From the NCBI GenBank assembly GCA_011634665.1, contig WAEK01000001.1:1441501-1505500 (forward strand): 64,000 nucleotides of DNA, given 5' to 3'. Source of the stretch: Mortierella sp. BCC40632. Taxonomy: Eukaryota > Mortierellomycota > Mortierellomycetes > Mortierellales > Mortierellaceae. The notes under the pieces are model-generated. The model did not search any database, was not told the origin of the DNA, and was given only the letters and a program-made list of their open reading frames with translations. The translations under genes and the position numbers were made by a program. Shown here piece by piece: positions 1-10,217 of this stretch; position 1 is the stretch's first letter; the number at the start of each line of letters is the position of its first letter.

Positions 1-378
1 GGGTCATTCGGACCAGTCGTGGAAGAATCCAGCGGACAAGAAGATGAAAGACAGGAGAATAAAAAAACGAGAAAGAGCCCGCCACGGTACCACACTCACT
101 CTCTGCGAGTCGTACAGGTGAGAAAGTGCAGAGAGAGGAGAGAGAGAAGGAGAGAGGGAGAGGTCTTTGTCTATTCTTGCCATGCGTGGGGTCACAGCCA
201 AAAAAAACTCCACTCCAATCGCCAGCCGCGATGCATCGCCGCACCAACCCAACGGGACCTGGCCAACTGGCATGGGCTTTCAGAGCTATGGGCACTTGTG
301 CAACGCAGGAAGGAGAGAGAAAAAGGAGGAAGAAGAAGCGGAAGAGGAAGAAGGGGAGTGTGCACTAAGCTTGACTTA
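1..378 (-). other. Intron and unresolved downstream part of the first gene
   Basis: On the minus strand this stretch follows the donor at 379. It holds a pyrimidine-rich tract (complement of 304-350 and 126-165), as expected near an acceptor, but I could not fix the next exon. Candidate AG acceptors lie before the left edge, and none gives a clearly conserved continuation. Confidence 0.4.
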
Positions 379-379
379 C

Positions 380-1325
380 CCAACAGGTACTTGCCGTTGC
401 CGTTGCCACTGTAGTCGTTCGTCAATGATAGCGAGCCCATGCTATCCATCAGGTCGAGATCTGCCTCTTCTTTGGACTCCCAACTCAATGATTCCGAAGG
501 CGAGGACAGTGTTGGCGAGTAAAGTGTGTCCATGAGCGAGTCCCAGTCTTGGGACCGAGGTGGTAAATGCTCGTCGCTTTCGTAGCCTGAACGCACCTCC
601 TGCGATGGTGACTGGGGACTGCCGGACCACGGTCGTAGATCATACATTGACTTTGTGTTGCTTTTCAAGCTGAGCGACCTGAGTCGGTCTGGCGCCGAGT
701 GTGTAGATCGGGAAGAGGTCGAGGAAGTAGAGGAGAGAGTGTCGTGCGCATCAAAGTGGCCGTCGATCCCGCGTGGGCTGAGAGGCTCCTCGCCATGAGC
801 ATAGGACAATGGTGGTAGTTCATCCGAGTGCTTGTCCTTGGCGTGCTTGGACTGTTTGCGAGTGTCGTACTGGGCCTGAACCTTTTGTTTGTACTCGCTC
901 CGAAGCTGCTTCCGTTCGAGTTTGGCCTGTTGCTTCTCGAGCTTCTCTTGCTTTGCCTTTTCCTGGGCGTCGATCTGTTGTTGTTGAAGCATGGCAATGA
1001 TCTGCTCACGGCGCTGGCGCTGAACGAGTTTAGCCTCCCGCTTCTGCTCGATCATCGAAGCTGTCTTTTGTGGATTGTCCAAATGGTACTCTTCCGCGCC
1101 GATAAACATTGACTTTGGGCTGTGGGGCGGTTGAGTCGATGAAACAGAGGAGGAAGAGGACGAAGCGTGGGCAGGGGGAATTGTTGAAGGGCTAGGTGGG
1201 TATGCATGTGCCGTATACGGGTAGTTGGGGGAGATGTGGAGTGCATCTCGGGCACGCTTGGTCTCTGCAGCCATGCTCAAAGCCCGCTGGGTGCGGTAGG
1301 GTGGTGGTGGGCGGGAGTTGACCAT
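380..1325 (-). CDS. Coiled-coil, low-complexity protein of unknown function (3' part missing)
   Basis: I do not recognise this protein. The visible first exon encodes 315 residues from an ATG at 1325. A donor (G|GTAAGT) directly follows at 379, so the gene continues leftward and its end is not established in this window. Order along the protein: Pro/Ser-rich start (residues 1-70); a segment with IGAEEYHLDNPQKTASMIEQ at about 75-94; a highly charged Gln/Lys/Arg helix, probably coiled coil, at about 91-165; then a Ser/Pro-rich acidic region with several SP sites. Reading through the donor would give 62 residues of unlike, leucine-rich sequence, which is why I end the exon there. An in-frame ORF extends upstream to 1529, but its extra residues translate a CT-rich leader, so the start at 1325 is preferred. 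Composition suggests a cytosolic or nuclear regulatory protein; this is inference. Confidence 0.6.
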
Positions 1326-1888
1326 TGGCGGGAGAGAGAAAGAGAGAAAGAGAGAGAAGGAGGAAGGGTAGGAGAGTGGGCGGATCAAGCGCCGACAAGG
1401 GAGGTGAGGAAGAAGAAGAAGACGAAGGCCTCGGAGGTTGGAGAGTTGGTGAAGAAATAGGTGATGACCAACAGATTGGAGCTGATACAGCTGATTTTTG
1501 GCTGACTGACTGGCTGGCTGGTCATCCATTCATTCAGGCAAGATGAAGAGAGAGACAGACCAGACAGATTGAGAGAGAGAATAGATGGGAAAAGGAAGAA
1601 GAGAAAAAAAGAGAATGACCCGCCCATCTCGAAGACAGTGAAGAAGAGGAAGAATAGAGATGGAGACAATTATAGGCCCGGCAGACAGATGTGGTGCCCA
1701 AATGATACCTGGCTACGGTACCATTCATTCAGCCTCTCAGACCAGACAGCAGACAGATTGAGGACAGAGACTCTTATTCTCTCTACTACACTATTCTCCC
1801 TCTCGAACTCTCTCTCGAACTCTCTCTATACTCCATACTCTCGCTCTCTATGCTCTCTCTTTAAACTCTCTTGAGTCGCTTCCACTCG

Positions 1889-1927
<39 letters not shown>

Positions 1928-3424
1928 CCCCCACCCCCTCTCCCTCAACCTCTCTCTATCTTTCTCCCTCTGTCTCTTTCTTTCTCTTGTCGCGTCTCTC
2001 TCTGGCATTTATTGCTGCTTTTTATCAAATGAGGCAAGGTAGACCTTCTCCTCCTTACCCCCTGCAACCGCCGCAGAGGCCCTGTGCGAGGGAGCCGGGC
2101 ATTTTTGTCGCCAAGACACAGGATAAAACAACTCATCAGTTGCACTGCAATGACTCTCGACAACGTGGGTTGGGCGCGTGTACCTCACCACAGTATCCCT
2201 CTGTTTAAACTCGGGCCTATGGTCCTCTGCCTGTTCGTGCTCACTTTCTCACTCTCTCGTTTCCTGCGATGGCAGAGGAGGAATAGAGGCAGCTGACGGT
2301 TCCGCAGGACGACAATGACGCGGATGATGATGAACATCGCCCGAGGAAGAAGGACAGGCCGTCGCCCCGTTTCATCGTAATTACCGGCTCATTGTCGTTC
2401 CTACGCTCAGCCGACTGTCGACCGGGCCTAGCCTCCCCCCTGTTCGCCGCACTGGAGTCCCTGCATGACCGCGCTGATGATAAAGCGTACTCTCTCCTCC
2501 ATACCGGCAATGACCGAGCGTGGTGTAATTCGCCCTAATCCTTTTCTCTTTCTCTCACATCCTACGTTGCGCGGTCGCCCAGTCTTTTCTCTTTCTCTTT
2601 TACTTTCTTTCTCTGTCTCTCCTGTCTCCTCTGCCCTGAGATCTGACAAATCCGTGATCCTCCGAAGGATCAACACGCGTCTTCGCCATCATCAGTTAAT
2701 TGCACTCTCCTGTCCACTAACAAGTACTCTCGCATTCTTTTGGCTTGGGTACCCACGATGGGCCATATCTCTGAACCTCTTTCTCTCTCTCGCTTGGGTA
2801 ATCAAGCGTGTCTGAATAGTAGAGTCCTTTTTTAAACGCCCGTCTAAGCTAGACATGCTGGTATGAGAGCCCTTGGTCGGTGGCAAGAGCAAAAATGGAT
2901 ATACACACTGTTCACACTGACTGGAGACGGACCTTGTTGTCACTATGAGGCTGAGTACTGCTGGACCATGCCATGGCCAGGGCGCAAACAGACTTTCGAC
3001 TCGTATACGTACTGTACATCAGCTGTTATGGCGGAGCCAGGCAACAACATGGCATGATTCCTTTTTTAACTTCTACCCCCCTCCTCTGCAGTAGGATAAT
3101 GGAGCAAGAAGAACAAGAGGACACAGCAGGCGGATAGCATAGCAAGAGAGAGAGAGAGAACTGCTTCACGTACACGAGAGAGAAGAGTACCTCATACGTA
3201 AGGCAGAGTGAAGTCATTAGGTTGCCTCTCTTTATCCAACCCATTGAACCCTTCTTGCTCATTCGCGCTCCTTTTCTTTCCCTTTTCCATTGTCATCGTA
3301 ACCAACACGCTCATTCAACAACAGTAACATCAACACGAACACCAACAATAAAAAACTCTCGAGGATACACACACATTTGCCTTCTCCCTTTTAGTAGCGT
3401 CCTACATTCTTCCGTGCACACGCC
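1326..3424. promoter_or_regulatory. Divergent intergenic region with CT microsatellite
   Basis: The 2.1 kb between two divergently transcribed genes contains no ORF with protein-like composition. It is dominated by pyrimidine tracts, notably a (CT)n run at about 1891-1922 within a CT-rich stretch at 1780-2010. Next to the left gene (1326-1470) the sense strand is CT-rich. Next to the right gene the leader (3295-3424) is rich in CAACA/CAACAAC, as is common in unstructured fungal 5' leaders. Both promoters must lie here; no clear TATA box was identified. Confidence 0.5.
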
Positions 3425-6400
3425 ATGCCTCCTCGCAAGCGGAAGAACGCAAACAAAAGTACCAGTCCAGATGCAAACTCCAAGAGCTCGCCCGATCGGA
3501 CTAGCTCTACCTCTCATTCGCCACCCACCCACTTACATCCCAATGGCCTACACCAACAAGAGCAACCGCAACAACAACCCACACAGGAAGAGCTCGAGGC
3601 TGCCCTCAGCAAGCTTACAGAGCGACTGCCTCGTAGGATGATCGGGGTCAAACACCCGTCGATAAGCAGGAACCCATCCGTGGCCGACTATCTTCACAAG
3701 GCCCTATTCAATGAGGATTCCCTGAACGGATCGACCGGTGGCTCGTCTACCAAGGAGCGTCGAAAGCACGTCCCCCCAGCAACACGTCGCCGCGTGATCC
3801 TGCTTCTCGGTATCCTGATTGGTATGGCGCTGGCGACGATGTTGATGCACCAGACCAAGGACGTCGCCTATATGGAGGCTTTTGCCCACTATCTCCAGGA
3901 GTTTGATTTTGGATCGATGGTCCCCTCGGGCATGGTCGCGGATGACTTTATTGGCAATATCTCGGCCATGTTCAAACCCGAGATCCTAACCGAAGAAGAA
4001 TTCTACCCGGGTGAGGCTCTCCGGGCCGAGCACGGATTCAAGCCAAAGTATCCGGTAAAAAATCCCCTGTCTTATTGTTGATCCCATGCCAAGCCTGTCT
4101 TTTGTCTCCTGTCTGACCCAGTGCCGAATCCCGAACCGTCTGTTTTATGATCCGACGCTGACTTTGTTGTGTTTTCTCCCTTTCTCTCTTTCTCTCTCTT
4201 TTTCTTGGCATGCGCGTGCTGACAGGTGACGATGATCCCCGGAATCATCTCGACAGGACTCGAGTCATGGTCTACCACCCATAACTGTTCTCAGAAATAC
4301 TTTCGCAAAAGGATGTGGGGAACGACTAGTACGTGATCAGTCTCTCTCTCTCTCTCTCGTGCCTGCAGGGCACTAACACCTTTTTAGTGATACTTTGCTT
4401 GGAACTCGAAGGCAACTCCTCTAAATCTCCAGAGATATCGATTTCTGACTGGGAACGTTCTCTCTTTTCCTCTCTTCACTTCTTTTTCTCTTTCTCTTCC
4501 TATAGCCATGTTTAGGGCTGTGCTCTTGGACAAGGATTGCTGGATCGCCAACATGCGACTTGACCCGGAAACTGGCCTGGACCCCGAAGGCGTCAGACTT
4601 CGTGCAGCGCAAGGACTAGAAGCCGCAGACTACTTTGTACAAGGGTAAGGAGGGGACTGCGGGCGAAGCATGTGAAAATGCCGCCTTTTTTCTCTCACTA
4701 TTGACTTTGCTTGCATGAATAACAATTGTACGATGACTTTTTTTTTGACGTCGCAAAAAAAAAAGAAAGGCTGTTCGAAACGTGAATGGTTGTTATCTTT
4801 TTTTTTTTTTTTCTGCGTTTTGTCGTTCTTAGTTTTTTTTTTTTTTTTTTTCTTTCCTCGTCGCATTTGGGACTTGTAGATACTGGGTGTGGCCCCCCAT
4901 CATCAAGGTGGGTGCAGCATGCATAGTCTTCGAGAGCAAAAGAACGCACTCTGCAGGAGTTTGGAGAGGATGTATTGCACTTGGGCCACCTGTGGTTTGA
5001 GCAAAAGATGACTGACCTGCATGCTCTGTACTTCCTTTTTGGTTTGTCGATCACACCGAAAAGAACCTAGCGGCGATTGGATACGATAACAACAATATGC
5101 ACCTTGCATCGTACGACTGGAGACTGGCGTTCGCCAATCTGGAAACAAGGGATCACTATTTCTCACGACTAAAGTCAAGTCTTGAACTCTCCATGAAAAC
5201 GTCAGGCGAAAAGAACGTGCTCGTGGCTCATTCGATGGGATCTCTCGTACTCTTTTACTTTTTCAAATGGGTCGAGTCCGATCTCGGTGGCAAGGGCGGT
5301 CCGACTTGGGTCAATGATCACGTTCACACCTTTGTCAACATTGCAGGACCAATGCTTGGCGTGCCCAAAACGCTTGCAGCGGTGCTTTCGGGAGAAGTGC
5401 GCGATACAGCACAACTCGGAGTGGTCAGTTCCTATGTCCTTGAAAAGTTCTTTTCTCGTCGTGAGCGTGCAGACCTGTTCAGGAGTTGGGGAGGCCTATC
5501 GAGCATGATCCCCAAGGGTGGAAACCGTGTCTGGGGTACAGTCAAGGGTGCGCCGGATGATGGCACCCATGATGAGGAAGAGACACGGTTCCAGGAAAGA
5601 CTGGCACGACACAATGGCCAAGGCGAAAACAACACGAACACTACGGAGCAACTAGAACAGGATAAAGAGGACAAAGTCAATCCTATCTCGTTTGGTGCCA
5701 TGCTCGCCTTTGCGGAGAACTCTGATATGGAGCATCATAGCATGGATGAGAGCATGGTGTTGCTGTCTAAGATGGCCGGAAATGACTTTAACAAAATGAT
5801 GGAGAATAACTATACGGTTGGGGCAGCAATAACTCGAAAGGAAATTCAAAAATTGGAAAAGTCGCCGACGAGCTGGACCAACCCCCTACAAGCGACCTTG
5901 CCAATGGCACCTAAGATGAAGGTTTATTGTCTCTATGGTGTCGGCAAGTCGACTGAGCGCAGCTATTCCTACAATCGAATGAGTAGCTATGCTCCACATA
6001 TCTTTGACCAACGGCCTGGAGAAGTCGCTGACGAGTCAGGTCAGATACCCAACATTTACATTGATACGACAGTCAACGATGACAAACTTGGCATTAGCTA
6101 TGGCATTCACCAAGGAGACGGGTAAGGTCCTTCCCTTTATCTTTGACATTTTTTTATTCCACAAGCTCGGGGAAGCGGCCAATGATGCACTCTGCAAGAA
6201 AACACGCTAATCCCTAGCCTTGTATTCCTTTTTTTTTTTTTTTTTTTTTTTTTTTTCTTTTTTTTTGCAATGCCTTAGTGATGGGACAGTGCCACTGCTA
6301 TCAACTGGATACATGTGTGTAGAGGGTTGGAAGAAAGAACTGTACAACCCTTCACAGATGAAGGTCATTACGCGCGAGTTTACACATCAGAGTAGTCCCT

Positions 6401-6570
6401 CGCCTGTAGATATCCGAGGTGGAAAGCGAACGGCGGACCACGTCGATATCCTGGGTAATTTCCAGGTCACCAAGGACATCCTGACAATTGCAGCTGGTCG
6501 GGATGGAGACGGTCTGGAAGAGCAGATCTTTTCAAAGATACGACAGTATGCAGACAAAGTAGATTTGTAA
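3425..6570 (+). CDS. LRO1: Phospholipid:diacylglycerol acyltransferase (PDAT, Lro1 type)
   Basis: The enzyme moves an acyl chain from a phospholipid to diacylglycerol, making triacylglycerol at the ER without acyl-CoA. My exon model is 3425-4054, 4226-4328, 4506-4644, 4880-4907, 5064-6121, 6279-6570, which gives 2250 nt and 749 aa, close to the usual fungal length. Features: a basic, Ser/Pro/Gln-rich cytosolic start; one membrane anchor at about 123-142; then the LCAT-like fold with the GIISTGLESW oxyanion-region motif, LDPETGLDP, and YDWRLA. The catalytic triad can be placed: Ser357 in HSMGS, Asp654 in GDGTVP, and His707 in TADHVD. Exon 4 is only 28 nt, and the intron before the last exon splits the GDG codon. 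A non-conserved Asn/Gln/Glu-rich insert lies at about residues 500-540. Assignment is firm; the yeast symbol is used by homology. Confidence 0.94.
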
Positions 6571-7005
6571 ACACACATCCCTCCCCCCTCTCTTCGCCCA
6601 CCCACTCACATACAGAACAAAAGGCATTGCACCACTTCCTCTACCTCTCTCTCTCTTCTTCTCCTTCCCTTTTTTATGCATTTCATGACAAAAAAAAAGA
6701 CCACTCGGACACAAAGGAAACGCAAGGAAAAAAGATGAATGGCGCATACATCCCACTCCTCTTTTTTTTTCATCATGCTCAATAATGTTGGGAAAACGAT
6801 AACAACTCGGAGGAAACAGCAACCACTTTTATTTTTTTGTGCTCGGACTTGGGAGATTTTTCCCAAAGTGGCACAAGAAAAAAACGGAATCAGGGAGGAG
6901 AAGGAAGAGCAAGAGGGTAAGGAAGAGTATCGATTGGTCAATAGGATTTTGTGGACAAAAAAGGAGGTGGAGGAAGGAAGAGGTGAAGGAGAAGAGGACA
7001 TTGTA
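6571..7005. other. Tail-to-tail intergenic region
   Basis: This 435-bp spacer lies between the stop of the PDAT gene and the stop of the convergent VOC gene. It holds A-rich and purine-rich runs (6890-6990) and no supported gene. Both 3' untranslated regions must lie here; no canonical AATAAA was found on either strand. Confidence 0.45.
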
Positions 7006-7401
7006 CTACTTGGAAGCGATTTCTATCTTGATACCATCTGGGTCCGTGAAAAAGAAACTAGAGTCAAAAGGAACAGAAGGAGCTGTGCGGGTCAGCATTG
7101 GAAGGAAGGGAGACTAGATTTGGATCAAATGACTCTTTTTTTCAAAAAAAAAGAAAGTAAGAACTTACGCGTAGTAATTGGGCGTGTACTCCGGATAATG
7201 TGCAGGTGCGTCCAGGATATGACCCATAGGATTAGTAAGGTCTGCTGGTCCATGTTGGCTGTAAAATGCTAGGACGCGCTGGTAGTAATCGTCGACGACC
7301 TCACGAGATTCGGCATTGAAAGCGAGATGGTGCAATCCTGGGTTGCTCTTGTGATGGGGTGTCTGGTTACCGGAGGTAATGGTGATCACTAACGATTCAG
7401 A

Positions 7402-7454
<53 letters not shown>

Positions 7455-7694
7455 GTTAGGCAATGCTGACATGCTTGTACGAGTCTATGGATCTTTCTTT
7501 CTTTCTTCTTTTTCCTCCCTTGTACACCTCAACTTACTTGCATGATCCTTGAATAACCACATGACCCAACCAGGTTCCTCGGGGCGCTCTGTGTACCCAA
7601 AGAGGTCGACGAGGACAAATTCATAGAACTGCTTACCCTTCTTCAAGTCAGAGACGGTAAGTGAGAGATGGGCGATCGTTCCGTTGCGAGGCAT
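7006..7694 (-). CDS. VOC-superfamily (glyoxalase/dioxygenase fold) small protein
   Basis: A single-domain protein of 142 aa with the vicinal-oxygen-chelate fold, likely a cytosolic metal-dependent lyase or dioxygenase-like enzyme; the substrate cannot be told. Exons on the minus strand are 7694-7538, 7388-7169 and 7057-7006 (429 nt). The first beta-alpha-beta half starts GTIAHLSLTVSDL, with a probable metal-ligand His9; the second half has GLHHLAFNAES (His72/His73), and the C-terminus has FTDPDGIKIEI with Glu138. This is the His...His...Glu pattern of bleomycin-resistance/glyoxalase family members. Intron 1 carries a (GA)24 microsatellite. The ORF could extend upstream past 7694, but ATG 7694 starts directly at the conserved domain, and a TATA box lies about 95 bp upstream. 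It could be wrongly named glyoxalase I; true GLO1 is longer and has different motifs. Confidence 0.85.
7404..7451. repeat. (AG)24 microsatellite in intron 1 of the VOC gene
   Basis: An uninterrupted AG dinucleotide run of about 48 bp. On the transcribed strand it is (CT)n and lies just after the donor-side third of the intron. Confidence 0.95.
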
Positions 7695-8269
7695 GTTGGA
7701 GTCAAAGAATCGAAAATGTTGTGCGTTTGGGTGTAGTGAATGGCGAAGGATGAAAGGTGAAAGAGAGAAAGTGAGGCTCGAAGCAACTTTTATAAAGCTG
7801 GGAACTTGCTTAAGAGGATCGATACCAATTGCCACCAATTGACATTGCCTGCTTGCCTCTCCTTTGAAGCGTAGTCACATCCGCGAACCGAGTCGATTTT
7901 CGAAGCAATCGACTTTCGAAATTGCGGCCTCGGCGCTTCGATAAAGGGGCGAAAAAAAAAATAGTGTGGATATAGTTTAGTAGAAACTTGACCGTCGCAC
8001 ATGATTGCCCAGATTGGTAATCATTCTTCTTCTTGTCGATAGTCCAGAGTCAAGGACCCTGGCGAGTGGGATGGACGTCCTATGGCAACTAGGATTTACG
8101 CGACAACCAACCAACCAACCAACCAACCAAAAAAAAAAAAAGTCCCGTGACTTGGTCCGTGGAACGAGCGAAGCTGATCACCTTTTTTTTTTTTTCTGCC
8201 TTTTCATTTTTTCAGTTCTCTCAGCACCCCTTTGTATAATACCAACCACCAGGACACGACAGAGACACC
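7695..8269. promoter_or_regulatory. Shared divergent promoter region, VOC gene / ISY1
   Basis: This 575-bp region separates two divergent start codons. It contains the TATA box above, a short (CCAA) tandem run at about 8105-8130 followed by an A-run, and a T-run near 8182. No coding sequence is supported. Confidence 0.5.
7788..7794 (-). promoter_or_regulatory. TATA box of the VOC gene
   Basis: The minus strand reads TATAAAA here, about 95 bp upstream of the start codon at 7694, a normal position for a fungal core promoter. Assignment rests on motif and position only. Confidence 0.5.
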
Positions 8270-9721
8270 ATGGCCAGAAACGAGGAGAAAGCACAGTACG
8301 AGGGCCAATCCATTTTCCAATCAGCCATCTGCATTCATCTCGTTGCATTCTCTTTAAAGGACCCAAGTAGCCTCATACTAACGAGATGGCGTTCCATCCA
8401 TTAGATCGATGCTTTATCGCTTCCGAGAAGCGAAGAATGCAGAGCTTGGAGGATCAAAACGACCCGAACGCCGACCTTATCGTGTTGCTGAGGTCACTTC
8501 ATTGACCGAAGCAGAGAAATGGCGTCGTAATTGTATTGGTGACATTTCGAGAAAGGTCTCCAAGATTCAGGACCGTAGGTGCAGCAACTTTTCTCTTTCT
8601 TTTCATTTTCTTCTTCTTTTTGATTCCTAATGGTTTTAGTCCAAGGACTGTCGAGGACAAATCTACTCGTATGTTTTATTAACCGCGGCTCTTCTTTTTT
8701 TTTGTCTTTTTCCCACTTGAAAAAAAAAAAAAAAAATTGATAGCCAGCATGTCTGACTACCAGGTTCGAGACTTGAACGATGAGATCAACAAATTGATGC
8801 GTGAAAAGTATCGATGGGAACAACATATCAAGGATCTAGGAGGCATAGACTATAGGGTAAATACTTAACTGCACAGGATTTTCCTTTTATCCCACTCAAA
8901 AATCACAGTAGAGGTCCAACTATCTTTTTTTTTTATCTATACTAACAAAGTACTCGCAATGGACGTGGAATCAAAACAGGTAACGGGTCCCAAAACACTA
9001 GATTCTCAGGGTAAAGAGGTTCCAGGTGCAAGAGGATACAAATATTTTGGTCGAGCAAAGGATCTTCCAGGAGTCAAGGAACTCTTTCAACCACAGCGTA
9101 AGTTCAAGGATGGATATCTGAATTAAAAAAAAAAAAAAAAACTCCAAATGGAAGACCAGATCGAGACAATGGTGCAATTTTTTTGTTTGAGCCTTCTGCT
9201 AATCAGACCCATGGGTATCCTGATATCTCGTTCCTTTCTCTTCTAGCTATCACGTTAAAGGAAAAGACAAGGGCTGAGCTTCTCCGTAATGTCGATGCGG
9301 ATTATTACGGATACCGTGATGAAGAAGACGGCACATTACTCGAATATGAACAGGAACAGGAGGAGGCCGGTAAAGATCTGGCTCTTTCTATTTACCACTA
9401 TCCACTACTTTTATCGTTGGGGGGAACAAGATAATCTATATTGTGTGAAGACTTGGCCTACCCTTCTAATGACCTTTATTTATTATTTTTTTTTCGTATT
9501 TCTCTTGATTTACTGACGGATTTTTAGCCATGGAAGCAGCACTCAAGGAAGCAGAGAGCAAGGGCGAAAGCGAGATGCAAGTCGATGGAAAGGAACGTTC
9601 AGAACCCTTGGGTCATCTCTTTGTGCCAACTCAAAAGGAAGTCGAAGCCTATTTGGTCAAGAGGAGAAAACAGGCGATTTTGGACAGATATATTGTCGAG
9701 GACGCTGCTCAGACCGCATAA
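8270..9721 (+). CDS. ISY1: Pre-mRNA-splicing factor ISY1
   Basis: ISY1 is a component of the NineTeen/Prp19-associated complex in the nucleus and acts in the catalytic stages of splicing. Exons are 8270-8295, 8405-8574, 8744-8856, 8980-9097, 9247-9369 and 9528-9721 (744 nt, 247 aa). The start [15 protein letters not shown] is the family hallmark and is split by an intron after 26 nt. Other family blocks are [31 protein letters not shown], the [16 protein letters not shown] block, and the acidic middle with [10 protein letters not shown]. The C-terminal block beginning [16 protein letters not shown] is also conserved. The 8575-8743 intron contains a misleading internal AG/GT pair at 8640-8669 that would break the frame. 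This spliceosomal gene itself has five introns. Identification is firm. Confidence 0.95.
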
Positions 9722-10217
9722 TTACAGTCCCACAATGAACAACTGTCTCGCCTCCTCTTCCCTTTCACAACTCTTTACTAAATACACTTGATCTGAGAAA
9801 GCAAAAGTGGACCGTCGGCACCTGGGAGGGGTTTTTTCCGCAAAGAAAAAAAAAATCCAGAAAATTGCAACAGATTTCGTCTTGACAGTTATTTAGGAAA
9901 AAACTGGAGCTAATTCTTGGATGGGAGAAATACTGAACCTTGTCGAAATGTTGAAACGACTCGGCGGACGAAATTCTTTCGCTGATGACACCAGCTTTTT
10001 TTTTTTTTTTTATTCTATGGACATGACAAGTCGGGGAGAGAGATGGTCGTTTCAAAGGTCGTCAATGGAAGAATGGAAGTGACTATGTACTAAATCGTGA
10101 AACAGGACGTGTTGGTTGCATAAAGTTGTGATAGGAAGGGAAATTGTCAGTACTATAAGGGATCACCCTTGCCTCAAAAAGCTCCTCTCCCCTCCTCCTT
10201 CCCCAAGAGGGATTTGC
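9722..10217. other. Tail-to-tail intergenic region
   Basis: This 496-bp region lies between the stops of ISY1 and the convergent m-AAA protease gene. It contains poly-A/T runs (9844-9856, 9997-10012) and nothing that looks coding. Confidence 0.5.

Noticed and set aside
192..384. Extension of the first gene's ORF through 192 (62 extra residues)
   Set aside because: A strong donor G|GTAAGT lies at 379 and the extension has unlike, leucine-rich composition.
8640..8668. Small exon inside ISY1 intron 2
   Set aside because: Including it breaks the frame; skipping it gives the conserved KIQDPSMSDYQ junction.
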